From Planctomycetota bacterium (GTDB lineage: Bacteria; Planctomycetota; UBA1135; GCA-002686595), in contig JADJQU010000004.1 of assembly GCA_016712565.1 (NCBI GenBank), positions 372,001 to 436,000 of the forward strand: a stretch of 64,000 bases of DNA, read 5' to 3'. Positions 1 to 8,684 of this stretch are shown here, one piece after another; position 1 is the stretch's first letter; the number at the start of each line of letters is the position of its first letter. The translations under genes and the position numbers were made by a program. The notes under the pieces are model-generated. The model worked only from the letters and a program-made list of their open reading frames with translations, ran no database searches and was not told the DNA's origin.

Positions 1-215
1 GTGCCGAGCACGGGCTCGCCGCTCTCCGGGGCGACGGCTCCAGGGGCCGCGGGGGCGGCCGGGACCTGGAGAGCGCCCGCGGCCTCCGACCTGGGGGCCT
101 CCCGCGCGACCTGCGGCTCAGGCCGCTTGGGCGGGGGCTTGGGAACGAAGAAGTACTCCCACGCCACGAAGACGGCGATCGAGAGCAAGAGCGCGATCGG
201 CAGTCGCTTGTCCAC
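1..215 (-). CDS. yidC: Membrane protein insertase YidC, N-terminus only (cut by window edge)
   Basis: YidC inserts and folds inner-membrane proteins, alone or with SecYEG. Only about 71 N-terminal residues are present. They start at a GTG (215-213) and read VDKRLPIALLLSIAVFVAWE, the usual opening of Gram-negative YidC: a short charged start and one transmembrane helix. A Pro/Ala/Glu-rich linker follows, which in the family leads into the periplasmic domain. An in-frame TGA lies eight codons upstream, so the start cannot be far off. The catalytic five-helix core lies outside the window. The call rests on the N-terminal signature alone. Confidence 0.75.
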   Translation of the reverse strand, partial: MDKRLPIALLLSIAVFVAWEYFFVPKPPPKRPEPQVAREAPRSEAAGALQVPAAPAAPGAVAPESGEPVLG

Positions 216-309
216 GGAGTTTTCGTCAGTCCTGATTCAGAGGGCCAGGGCCGCCGCGCTCGAAGGAGACGCTGCGGCGGCGCGGCGGTGGGAGGAGATG
301 CGGGGCGGG

Positions 310-1134
310 CTACTGGCCCTTCTCGAGTCGCTCGGCGAGGTAGGCGGGCAGATCCGCCACCGAGCGAATGTCCGCCTGGGCCTGGGCCACGTCGTAAGCG
401 AGTCTCACGAACGTGATGTTGGCGCCGTCGTAGATCGCGTAGGAGAGCCGCGGGTCGCCGTCGCGCGGCTGGCCCACCGATCCCACGTTGACCAGGGCCC
501 GATTCTCGGCGGTGGCCGCCAGGGCATAGGGCCCTTCGGTGTCCTTCGGACGGTAGAAGCGGCCGTCTTCGTAGAAGATCGCCGGCACGTGGCTGTGCCC
601 CACGAAGCAGGCGTAGGCCCCTTGGGCATCGAAGGCCCGCATGCGGGCGAAGACGGCCTTCATCTTGACCGGGTCGCGGCTGTCCCGCGGCAGCATGTAC
701 TCGCGCACCGGGTCCCGAGGCGAGCCGTGGGCGTACAGGGCGCCGGGCTCCACCTCGAGGGGCGACAGCCGGGCCAGGAACTCCCAGTATTCGTCGACGC
801 GCGCGGCGTCGACGTCCTTGCCCAGGGCCCCGCGGGTCCACTCGATCGCGGCGCGCGCGTTCGGGTTGAAGTCCTCCGCGGAGTTCAGCAGGGCGAACTC
901 GTGGTTGCCCATCAAACACCGGCCCGGCTGGAGGCCGGCACCCTCGGGGCTTGTGGGGTCGATCAGCCCCATGACGAGTTCCAGGCACTCCCGGGGGCGC
1001 GCCCCGTAGCCGACCACGTCCCCCAGGCAAACGAAGCGCTCGACGCCCCGTTGCCTGGCGTCCTGGACCGCCACCTGGAGCGCCGGCCAGTTGCCGTGCA
1101 GGTCGGAAATGAGCGCGGTCTTCGGGTAGGGCAC
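310..1134 (-). CDS. Calcineurin-like metallophosphoesterase
   Basis: A cytosolic two-metal phosphoesterase of about 274 residues, substrate unknown. All metal motifs are visible in order: D-x-H (SDLHGN, residues 10-15), GDVVGYG (38-44), GNHE (76-79) and GHSHVP (about 175). This is the YfcE/PrpE-type layout. The frame is open further upstream, but I start at the GTG at 1134, which puts VPYPKTALISDLHGN at the N-terminus as is normal in the family and leaves room for a promoter before the divergent gene at 1257. An upstream start at 1251 would add a short hydrophobic stretch and cannot be excluded. It lies 94 bp downstream of the yidC start on the same strand. Confidence 0.8.
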   Translation of the reverse strand: MPYPKTALISDLHGNWPALQVAVQDARQRGVERFVCLGDVVGYGARPRECLELVMGLIDPTSPEGAGLQPGRCLMGNHEFALLNSAEDFNPNARAAIEWTRGALGKDVDAARVDEYWEFLARLSPLEVEPGALYAHGSPRDPVREYMLPRDSRDPVKMKAVFARMRAFDAQGAYACFVGHSHVPAIFYEDGRFYRPKDTEGPYALAATAENRALVNVGSVGQPRDGDPRLSYAIYDGANITFVRLAYDVAQAQADIRSVADLPAYLAERLEKGQ

Positions 1135-1256
1135 GGAGAGTTCGGCTGCGGCGAAAAGGAGAAGCGCCGCCCTCACGAGCAGGCGGCGCGGGGCGGAGAG
1201 TATCCTGGTCGCGGGCGGCGAGGGCAAGCGCGCCCTTCCGACCCCCCCCACCCACC

Positions 1257-2249
1257 ATGCGGATCCCCATGCGGACCATGTTTCTGGCCCTTCCGGCTTT
1301 CTTGGGACTGGCCGGATGCCTCTCGGGCGGCGCCGGCCCCGGCGGCCCAGGCGGCCCCGGCGGCGACGATCGCGTCCTGGCCGTCGTGGACGGTGAAGAA
1401 CTCCCCGTGGAGCCCTATCGCCTGTGGCTCTCCGACACCTACGGCAAGCCGCCGCGGGAGGACTACCTGGACCTGTGGCTCCTGGAGCGCGAGGCGCGCC
1501 GACGCGGGGTCGTGGTGACCCAGGAGGAGCTCGAGGGCGCGCGGGAGGAGCTGCTGGAGAAATGGGTGCGCGAGCGTTGTCAGGGGGACCCCGGGCTCCT
1601 GGACGCGGAGCTGGGCCGCCAGGGCCACGACCGCGGGAGCTTCCGACGCTGGTTCCATTGGCAGAAGCGGCGCGAACTTCTGGCCCACCGACTGGTCCTG
1701 CTGGATCGCGGGGTCGAGCCCGAGCGCCTGAAGCAGCGCTTCGAAAAACTGTACGGCCCGGGCGGCGTGCGCACCGGCGTGCGCCTCCTGGTGTTGACCC
1801 GGGCCCGCCTTTCCCTGGAACTCTCGCGCGAGTCGAACCGCCCCACTCCCACGGCGGCCGAGTTGGACGAGTTGCTGCTCGGGCGGGCCGAGTCCCTGCG
1901 CGCCCGCGCCGCCGCGGGCGAGTCCTTCGAGAACCTGATTCGCGCCGAAAGCTCCGACCTCTCCGTGGTGAAGACCGGTGGACTGTGCCGGGACGAGGAA
2001 TGGCGGCTGCGGGGCGCGGCCTTCGTGGCGGCCGTGGAGCGCGCGCCCCTGGGCGGCGTGCAGGCGCCGGTGATCACCTCCAGCGGGATCGATCTGTTCG
2101 AGGTCGTTTCCCGCGTCAAGACCGAATTCGACGACGTCCAGGAATCACTGACGGCCGAGCACGCCTCCCAGGCGCCGAGCCTGGACGAGGTCGCGGCCCT
2201 CGCGCTGCGCCTCAGGACCGCGGCGCGGATCGAGTTTCCGGTGAACTGA
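1257..2249 (+). CDS. Lipoprotein resembling SurA/PrsA-type peptidyl-prolyl isomerases
   Basis: A 330-residue predicted lipoprotein. A short signal peptide ends in the lipobox LAGC (Cys about residue 21), followed by a Gly/Pro-rich spacer. The mature part opens with a segment like 'vLAVVDGEELPVEPYRLWL', typical of the SurA/PrsA N-terminal chaperone helix region. It continues with a charged helical region (about 60-170) and a C-terminal segment with a parvulin-like pattern (SFENLIRAESSD, TGGLCRDEEW, about 225-250). The family assists folding of exported proteins, but I cannot confirm the active-site residues, so isomerase activity is uncertain. Two more in-frame ATGs lie within the first eight codons. 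Its 3' end overlaps the convergent gene by 38 bp. Confidence 0.6.
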   Translation: MRIPMRTMFLALPAFLGLAGCLSGGAGPGGPGGPGGDDRVLAVVDGEELPVEPYRLWLSDTYGKPPREDYLDLWLLEREARRRGVVVTQEELEGAREELLEKWVRERCQGDPGLLDAELGRQGHDRGSFRRWFHWQKRRELLAHRLVLLDRGVEPERLKQRFEKLYGPGGVRTGVRLLVLTRARLSLELSRESNRPTPTAAELDELLLGRAESLRARAAAGESFENLIRAESSDLSVVKTGGLCRDEEWRLRGAAFVAAVERAPLGGVQAPVITSSGIDLFEVVSRVKTEFDDVQESLTAEHASQAPSLDEVAALALRLRTAARIEFPVN

Positions 2250-3216
2250 CCCGCGGCATGCCGCGGCCGTCCACGTCGGGCGTCCCGCGCAGCAGCGCGA
2301 GGAACAGCAGGACCGTGGCCCCGGCGCCGGCCCAGGGTCCCCAGGGCCGCGGCCCCAGGGCGAAGCCCAGAATCGCCGGCAGCGACGCGGCGAGCAGCAG
2401 CCCCGCCACGGCCGGGGCGCTCGCCCCCCGGGCCTGCAGGCGATGGGCCAAGTGGGCGCGATCCCCGCGCCAGAAGGGGCGGCCTTCGCGCCGGCGCACC
2501 AGGACCACGCGCGCCAGATCCAGGCCGGGCAGCACGAAGGCTCCCACGGCCCGCGGCTCGCACAGGACGAGCAGCGCGATCAGGTGACTGCCGCTGTCCC
2601 CCAGCAGGATGCGCGCTCCGCCCCGCGGGCGAAGGTTGCACAGGAGCAAGGCGAGGAGCATCAGGCCCCAGGCGGGACGGGCGACGCACAGGGCCGCGGC
2701 CGCCGTGGACAGCAGCACTCCGTCGGCGTTGTCCCAGGTGTTGGCGAGGTTCTGGGCGGAGAGCGCCGCGAGCAGCGCGGCGACGGTCCATTCCCAGGGG
2801 ACGGCGGGCCAGGCACTCGCGGCATAGGCCGCGGCCGGCAGGCACTGCAGCAGGAACTTCGAACGGGCCCCGAGGCCCAGGCGCGAGCGGTCGTCGATCA
2901 GCCCGACCGCGGCCGCCAGCAGCAGAAAACCACCCTCACGGGGGCCCAGGGCCGCCGCGGGAACCTCGAGGAGTTGCCACAGCGCGAGGCCGGCGCACAG
3001 GGCGAGCCCGCCCACCAGGAACTTGGGCTCGCTCCTGGATTCACGATGGAGGCCGTGGCCTCCACCGGTGTCCTCCAGGCCCAGAACCCGGGCGAATTTC
3101 GAGAGCAACAGAGCCGCGACCAGGGTCCACGGCGCCGCCAGCAGGGCCATCAGCGACGGATCCTCCGCGGCCTGTCCCAGGGTCGCGGCTTGCACCAGGT
3201 GGGCGGCGGGAGTCAT
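2212..3216 (-). CDS. MraY/WecA-family polyprenyl-phosphate sugar-phosphate transferase
   Basis: An integral membrane enzyme (334 residues, roughly ten hydrophobic segments) expected to move a UDP-sugar phosphate onto undecaprenyl phosphate. Family motifs are present: the DD pair in GLIDDRSRLG, the NTWDNADGV motif, LGDSGSH, and a C-terminal RAHLAHRL that matches the HxxH-type loop. It is shorter and more divergent than MraY, so WecA/TagO-like initiation of a surface polysaccharide is more likely than peptidoglycan synthesis. The ATG at 3216 overlaps the nadD stop (ATGA), which fixes the start and implies translational coupling. Confidence 0.75.
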   Translation of the reverse strand: MTPAAHLVQAATLGQAAEDPSLMALLAAPWTLVAALLLSKFARVLGLEDTGGGHGLHRESRSEPKFLVGGLALCAGLALWQLLEVPAAALGPREGGFLLLAAAVGLIDDRSRLGLGARSKFLLQCLPAAAYAASAWPAVPWEWTVAALLAALSAQNLANTWDNADGVLLSTAAAALCVARPAWGLMLLALLLCNLRPRGGARILLGDSGSHLIALLVLCEPRAVGAFVLPGLDLARVVLVRRREGRPFWRGDRAHLAHRLQARGASAPAVAGLLLAASLPAILGFALGPRPWGPWAGAGATVLLFLALLRGTPDVDGRGMPRVSSPETRSAPRS

Positions 3217-4157
3217 GGACGCGGGCGATCCTCGGGAGCTTCGGTGGCCGCGCCCTCGGAATCCGGGAGGCTCGAGCCCGCGCGGTAGATGCCCCGCGCG
3301 TCGATGTATTCCCGCACGGCCCGCGGAAGCAGGTCCGCCGGATCCGCGCCGGATCCCAAGGCGGCGCGAATGTCCCGGGAGGCGCCCGGGACCGGAGGCG
3401 ACGGGACCAGGGCGGCGATCAGACGCCGGGCCAGTTCGGGCGCCAGGGTCCGGCGCAGGCGCTCTCGCAGCGGCTCCAAATCCCCTTCGCGCGGCACCAC
3501 CACGGGCTCCGCCAGTTCGAGGATTTCCGCGGCGTCCTTCCAGGTGCCGAATTTCTCCAGGTTGTCGCTGCCCAGCAGCAAATAGAGCTTGGCTCCCGGG
3601 TCCAGCCGCCAGCGCTCGCGCACCTGCCGCAGCGTGTCGATGGTGTACGAGGGCGGCGGCCGGTCCAATTCGATCTCGTCGAGGCTCCAATCGTCACGGC
3701 CCTGCAGGGCCAGGCGCAGCATGGCCACCCGGTCGCGAGCCTCGGCAAGCCCCTGGCCCGGCTTGTGGGGCGACTGGGCCGCGGGCACGAAGACCACGCG
3801 CTGGAGTCCTCTCGCCGCCTGGGCCGCCGCGGCCACATGCAGGTGCCCCTGGTGCACGGGATCGAAGCTGCCGCCGAACACACCGATGCGCGAGAGCCCC
3901 GGGAATCCCGGAGCAGCCGTCCCAGGGCGCGAGCCGGAAAAACCCGCGGGGGGCCTCCCCTCGGCGGGCGCCGCACCCCGCGGGGCACCGGGGGGCACCG
4001 GCGGGGAGGCCTCGGGGCCGTTACCCGGCCCGGCCCCTGGGTAGTGGTGGGCAGCACCGGAGCCCCCGGGCGCCTCCGGACCGCGGCCCTGGGCCGCACC
4101 CGGGGACTCGGGGGGCAGCCTGGAAACGCTCGGTTCTGGATCCTCGGGTCGTGCCAC
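3213..4157 (-). CDS. nadD: Nicotinate-nucleotide adenylyltransferase with long N-terminal extension
   Basis: NadD adenylates nicotinate mononucleotide in NAD synthesis. The core begins at about residue 90 with RIGVFGGSFDPVHQGHLHVA, carrying the GxFDPxHxGH nucleotidyltransferase motif. It continues with SPHK and LGSDNLEKFGTW, and ends with the usual DLLPRAVREYI. The family is normally about 200 residues. Here there are 314, because an 89-residue Pro/Gly/Ala-rich segment precedes the core. The GTG start at 4157 is backed by a perfect AGGAGG eight bases upstream, so the extension is probably translated. The C-terminal tail is also low complexity. The stop overlaps the start of the downstream transferase gene. 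Confidence 0.9.
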   Translation of the reverse strand: MARPEDPEPSVSRLPPESPGAAQGRGPEAPGGSGAAHHYPGAGPGNGPEASPPVPPGAPRGAAPAEGRPPAGFSGSRPGTAAPGFPGLSRIGVFGGSFDPVHQGHLHVAAAAQAARGLQRVVFVPAAQSPHKPGQGLAEARDRVAMLRLALQGRDDWSLDEIELDRPPPSYTIDTLRQVRERWRLDPGAKLYLLLGSDNLEKFGTWKDAAEILELAEPVVVPREGDLEPLRERLRRTLAPELARRLIAALVPSPPVPGASRDIRAALGSGADPADLLPRAVREYIDARGIYRAGSSLPDSEGAATEAPEDRPRP

Positions 4158-4165
4158 GTTGACCC

Positions 4166-4171
4166 CCTCCT
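4166..4171 (-). promoter_or_regulatory. Strong Shine-Dalgarno site of nadD
   Basis: On the minus strand AGGAGG lies eight bases before the GTG at 4157. Clear Shine-Dalgarno sites are rare in this window, so this one decides the otherwise surprising far-upstream start of nadD. Confidence 0.75.
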
Positions 4172-4320
4172 AACCGGCCCCTAGACTCTGGCGCAAGTTT
4201 TGCCCCCAAAGACGTCGGCCCCGCCGGCGCTCTCACCCCAAGACCGCCCGCGCGTCGACCCCAGCCGCCCCGCCCGCCGGGAGCACCCCTGGGATCGTCC
4301 CGGACCGCCCGAAGCCCTTC

Positions 4321-4583
4321 ATGAAGCTCCTCCCCGCCACGCTCGCCTCCGCGCTGCTCGCCACCCTCGCCTGCAGCGGATGCTCGACGCCGACCGCCAA
4401 CCAGTCCAACCACTGGCGGATCGAGTCCATCGGCCCGCGCATCACCTACACCTTCTTCGGGTACGACGGCACGAAGGACGGCTCCGCCTGCACTACGGCC
4501 TGCGCGAGGCCTCGAGCATCGGCAAGACCCTGCGCCGCCGGCTCCTGAACTCCAATCCGGACAATCCGCTGACCAGCGACTAG
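4321..4583 (+). CDS. Small lipoprotein, frameshifted in this sequence
   Basis: Starts MKLLPATLASALLATLACSG, with a signal peptide and a lipobox-like C-S-G-C near residues 18-21. The frame reads sensibly to FFGYDGTKDG (about 4485). The neighbouring frame then gives a plausible continuation, RLHYGLREASSIGKTLRRRL, ending at a stop at 4581-4583. Without a shift the product would be 75 residues ending in a Cys/Arg/Ala-rich tail. With one base restored near 4485 it is about 87 residues. The polarity (one missing base) is that of the other breaks in this window. A strong terminator follows. Function is unknown. Confidence 0.55.
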
Positions 4584-4650
4584 CCCCGGCCGCGCGATTC
4601 GCCCCGCGCGACTTTCAGGCGTTCCGGGACCCTTCCAGGTCCCTCCCCAG

Positions 4651-4686
4651 GACCCGCCGGCCAGAGGCCCGCGGGTCTTGGTCGTT
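4651..4686 (+). terminator. Rho-independent terminator after the small lipoprotein gene
   Basis: GACCCGC (4651-4657) pairs with GCGGGTC (4671-4677), and GGCC (4659-4662) with GGCC (4666-4669) around an AGA loop. A TTGGTCGTTTTT tract follows on the plus strand, so it terminates the plus-strand gene. It lies 41 bp before the 3' end of the convergent miaA. Confidence 0.75.
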
Positions 4687-4718
4687 TTTCGGGGCTCCCC
4701 CGCCGGCCCTGAGCGAGG

Positions 4719-5684
4719 TCAACGGCCCAGGTGCTGGAGGATCTGGCGAAGCGCCGCGCCGTCCCCGGCGGCCACCCAGCGGATTTCCGGAAACTGCCGC
4801 AGCCAGGTGCGCTGGCGGCGGGCGAATTGCCGTGTGCGCAGGTTGACGCGGGCCTCGCAGACGGCGCGGTCGATGCGGCCGTCGGCCAACTCCAGGACGT
4901 CGGCGTAGCCCAGGGCGGCGGCGGCCGTGCGGCCGAATCCGACGCCGTCGCGGATCCGCCGGGCCTCCTCGACCCATCCCCCCTCGAGCAGCGCCCGGGT
5001 GCGCAGGGGGATGCGCCTGTCCAACTCCTCGACGCTGACTTCCAGGGCCACGATGCGCCGCTCCCTCCCCGCGGACCGGCCCTCCCCGTCGCGCCACTGG
5101 CGTTGCCATTGGGAAAGGGGCCGCCCCGACTGGGCGTGCACCTCCAGGGCCCGCACCACGCGCTTGCGGTCGTTGGGATGAAGTCGTGCCGCGCTCTCGG
5201 GATCGACGGCGGCCAACTCGGCGAACAGGGCGGCGGCGCCCTGCTCCTCCCAGCGCCGATCGAGTTCGGCCCGCAGCATCGGATCCACCTCGGGGCCGCG
5301 GAACAGCCCGTGGGTCAGGGCCTTCAAGTACAGGGCGGTCCCGCCGACGAACAGGGCGCCCTTGCTCCGTCGGCCCAGGTCCCGCAGCAGCGAGCGGGCG
5401 TCCTCCACGTAGCGCGAGACCGAGTAGGACTCGCTGGGGAGCACCAGGTCCATCAAGTGGTGCGCCACCCGCTCCCTCAGGTCGGCCCCGGGCTTGGCCG
5501 TGCCGATGTCCATGCCCCGGTACACCAGCATGGAATCGAGACTCCCGATCTCCAGTCCCAGGGCCGCGGCCACCTCGGGGGCGAGCTCGCTCTTGCCCGA
5601 GGCGGTGGGCCCCACGAGGAACAGGAGCGGCCCGCTCTCCAAGGGGTCGGTGGGGTCGCCCCCGGGGGATTCCTCCTGGACCAT
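4719..5684 (-). CDS. miaA: tRNA dimethylallyltransferase MiaA
   Basis: MiaA adds an isopentenyl group to A37 of tRNAs reading UNN codons. This 321-residue protein carries the P-loop GPTASGKS (residues 25-32), the D-S-M-L-V-Y-R-G-M-D-I-G-T-A-K substrate motif, the VGGTALYLKAL segment, and the C-terminal RTRQFARRQRTWLR motif. Length is normal. I use the ATG at 5684. The frame is open further upstream, but that would run through the promoter region of the divergent gene at 5774. No partner such as mutL or hfq is adjacent, although mutL lies 1.2 kb away on the same strand. Confidence 0.93.
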   Translation of the reverse strand: MVQEESPGGDPTDPLESGPLLFLVGPTASGKSELAPEVAAALGLEIGSLDSMLVYRGMDIGTAKPGADLRERVAHHLMDLVLPSESYSVSRYVEDARSLLRDLGRRSKGALFVGGTALYLKALTHGLFRGPEVDPMLRAELDRRWEEQGAAALFAELAAVDPESAARLHPNDRKRVVRALEVHAQSGRPLSQWQRQWRDGEGRSAGRERRIVALEVSVEELDRRIPLRTRALLEGGWVEEARRIRDGVGFGRTAAAALGYADVLELADGRIDRAVCEARVNLRTRQFARRQRTWLRQFPEIRWVAAGDGAALRQILQHLGR

Positions 5685-5773
5685 CGCTCCGCAGGATAGG
5701 CCAGAGGGGGCCCCGGGCGAAGTCGCCTGGGGCCTCCCGTGACGGTCGCGGGCCCAGGAACTACTCTCTGACC

Positions 5774-6805
5774 ATGATCCAACCCGTGCTTGCCGCCGTG
5801 CTGCTCCTCCAAGGCCCGCTCCTGTGGTGCGCCGTCCAGGATCCCGCGCCGGCAACCCCGCCCGCGACTCCTCCGGCGGTCCCGACCGTGACCCGCGGGC
5901 CCCAGGAGCTGCTGCCCGGGGCTTTGCCCCAGGACGCGTCGCCTGCGGCGCGCGAGTGCTGGTCGAAACTGGTGGCGGCCCTGAAGCCCGTGCCGGTGGA
6001 GGGCGCTGGGGCCAGCGGTGAGGCAGCCATCGATGCCTTCGATTTGTGGATCGACACGCGCGTCACCTCGGAGAGCGAGCAAGGGGGCAAGCAGACCAAC
6101 GACCTGAAGATGCGCTATCGGTACCTGGGCCCGGGCTTCGTGCGCACCACGATGCTCGACAGCCGCGTGGACCGCCTCCGTGGCCCCGATGGGGACTGGC
6201 TCCTGGATCCCGCCAAGGGCGACGCGATCGAGCTGCGCGGCCAGGACTTCGCCCAGGACCGCCGCGAACTGGGTCAGACGCTTTCGATCGCGCGCAATTA
6301 CCTGGCCCTGGCGGAGCCCGCCCGCCTGCGCATCGCGACCCTCGAGATGCTCTCCGGACCGCCCGCGGGCCTGCCGTCCCTTCCCAAGGACAAGGTTCGC
6401 AAGGACACGGCCCTGCCGCGCGCGGCGGAACTCACCTGGATTGCCCTGACGAGTCCGGACTTCCAGGTGGTCGAGGCCAGGAAGTCGAAGCAGGCGCTGA
6501 TGTACCGCGTGCAGTTGGGCCTCGATCCCAAGACCCATCTGCCGCTGCTCGCCACGATCTGGCAGGACGAGGCCGGCACCATGGTGGCGGAAGGGGCCGT
6601 GCTCGTGGACCTGATCGAGTCCAAGCACTTCCGGCCCCTCGACGGCCGCACCGTGCCGGGCTGGTTCAACGTCTACGACGCGCGATTGCCCTCGTCGCCC
6701 TTCGTGTTCCAGGATGCGCCGCGGGCCTCGGTGTTCGTCAAGCCCGGCAGCACGCTGCGGCCCAAGCTCACCGCCGACGACTTCCGTCCCCAGCGGGCCC
6801 GGTAG
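5774..6805 (+). CDS. Secreted protein of unknown function
   Basis: A 343-residue protein that I do not recognise. An N-terminal hydrophobic segment (MIQPVLAAVLLLQGPLLWCA) is a likely signal peptide, followed by a Pro/Thr/Ala linker to about residue 45. The rest is an alpha/beta region with alternating strands such as DFQVVEARKSKQALMYRVQL and a C-terminal half rich in charged and aromatic residues. Repeated strand pairs recall LolA-like or other periplasmic lipid-handling folds, but I see no diagnostic motif. It stands alone between divergent miaA and convergent mutL. Confidence 0.7.
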   Translation: MIQPVLAAVLLLQGPLLWCAVQDPAPATPPATPPAVPTVTRGPQELLPGALPQDASPAARECWSKLVAALKPVPVEGAGASGEAAIDAFDLWIDTRVTSESEQGGKQTNDLKMRYRYLGPGFVRTTMLDSRVDRLRGPDGDWLLDPAKGDAIELRGQDFAQDRRELGQTLSIARNYLALAEPARLRIATLEMLSGPPAGLPSLPKDKVRKDTALPRAAELTWIALTSPDFQVVEARKSKQALMYRVQLGLDPKTHLPLLATIWQDEAGTMVAEGAVLVDLIESKHFRPLDGRTVPGWFNVYDARLPSSPFVFQDAPRASVFVKPGSTLRPKLTADDFRPQRAR

Positions 6806-6852
6806 CCGGGTGGGGATCCCCCGGTGCCGCGGCGCGGCCCGGAGTCCTGGGA

Positions 6853-8684
6853 CTAGCGCCGGTGAAAGGCCTTCTCCAGGTCCGCCAGGCTGAAGCGCAC
6901 GCGGGTGGGCCGGGCATGGACGCAGGTCTGGTCGCTCGCGAGTCCGGCGCCCTGGAGAAGCAGCGCCCGCATCTCCTCCAGCGAGAGTGCGTCGCCGGCC
7001 ATGACCGAGGAGCGGCAGGCGGCGCGGTGCAGCACTTCCTCCAGCACCTTCTCGCTGGTGGGCGCCGCGCCGCGCTCCTCCACGGCCGCCAGCACGTCGC
7101 GCACCAGTTCGCCCGGCGTGGCGCGCGCGAGCCGCGCGGGCACGCCGTGGATCGCCACGGAGGTGGCCCCGAAGGGTGCCACGTGGATGCCCAGGCGCTC
7201 CAGGGCGGACTGGTGCTCCAGGGCCAGGCCCACCTGGACGCGCGAGAGTTCCAGGATCTCGGGCACCAGGAGCCGCTGGGCCTCGATGGCGCCGCGCTCC
7301 AGCTCGCGCTTCAGCCCCTCGAAGTTGATGCGCTCGTGCAGCGCGTGCTGATCGAGGATCTCAAAGCCGTCCGCGAGCGCGCGCACGATGAAGGTGCGCG
7401 CCACCTGCATCAGCGGCAGGTCCGCGGCCGGAATTTCCTCCGCGGGTCGCGCAGGGCCTGGGCGGGTGTCCTGGGCGATTTCGCCCGGGCGCCCTCCCGC
7501 CGCGGCGGCGAACGGGCGCGGAGGCGACTCCCGCAGCAGCGGGGTTCCTGCCTGGGGCCCGGCCGCGGGCCAGCCCGTGGGAGCGGCCGCGCCGGTCGCG
7601 AAACCCAGGAGCGGCGTCGCGGTGTCCAAACTCCCTTCGCGTTTCCAGGCGCGTTCCAGCATGGCCGCCCCCGGTGTCGCCATGTCCGTGCGCGCCACGG
7701 CTTCGCGCAGGTGGTGCACCAGGAACCCGAACAGGCGTCGCTCGTCGCGAAAGCGCACTTCCGCCTTGGCGGGGTGCACGTTGACGTCCACCAGGGACGG
7801 ATCGATCGACAGGGACAGGAACGCCACCGGCTGGCGGCCCTCGATCAGGAAGCCGCGGTAGGCGTCCTTGAGCACGCGCGAGAGCAGCTTGTCGCGCAGG
7901 GGCCGACCGTTCAGGAACCACATTTGTCGCGCGGTGTCGTGGCGCGCCAGTCGCGGCGGGGCCACGTACCCCGAAAGCACGCTGGTCCCATCGCGGGCCT
8001 CCACGGCCACCAGCGCGTCATGGAGCTCGGTGCCGAAGGTCCGACGCACGCGCTCCCGCAGGCCCATGGATCCCTCCACGTCGAACAACCTGCGTCCGTC
8101 GTGGGTGGCCACGAAGCCCACGCCCTCGTTGGCCAGCGCCAGCCGCTGGATCACGTCCAGACAGCGGCCCAGCTCCGTGGCCGTGGACTTGAGGAAGCGC
8201 CTCCGTGCGGGGTGTTGAAGAACAGGTCGCGCACTTCCACCGTGGTGCCCTCGGCCGATCCAGCCTCGCGCACCGGGGAGATCGCTCCGCCCTCGTCGCG
8301 CACCTCCGCGCCGAAGGCCGCCCCGCGCTCCCGGGACAGGATGCGCACGCGGGCCACGGCGCCGATGGAGGCCAGGGCCTCGCCGCGGAAGCCGAGCGTG
8401 GCGATGTGGTCCAGGTCGGAGACCTCCCGCAGCTTGCTCGTGGCGTGGCTGGCGAAGGCCAGTTCGAGGTCCCTCGCCCCCATGCCGATGCCGTCGTCGC
8501 GCACTCGCACCAGGGAGACGCCGCCCAGGGCCAGGTCCACCTCCACGTGGCGGGCGCCCGCGTCCAGGGCGTTCTCCAGGAGTTCCTTGACGGCCGACGC
8601 GGGCCGTTCGATCACCTCGCCCGCCGCGATCTGGTTCTTCACCAGCTCGGGCAGCACCTCGATGCGTCCCGCCGCGGAGCTCAT
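6853..8684 (-). CDS. mutL: DNA mismatch repair protein MutL, frameshifted in this sequence
   Basis: MutL couples mismatch recognition by MutS to excision. The N-terminal GHKL ATPase motifs are complete: NQIAAGEVIERP, ELLENALDAGA, DDGIGMG, FASHATSKL and TLGFRGEALASI. The reading then breaks at LFFNTP (about 8206) and resumes one frame over with RRRFLKSTATELGRCLDV. Restoring one G or C there gives the conserved FFNTPARRRFLK. The rest runs through the KxEVRF region (NVHPAKAEVRF) and a C-terminal dimerisation domain with DQHALHERI, giving about 610 residues. The ATG at 8684 overlaps the holA stop (ATGA). A missing base in a homopolymer is more likely than a real null mutation. Confidence 0.9.
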
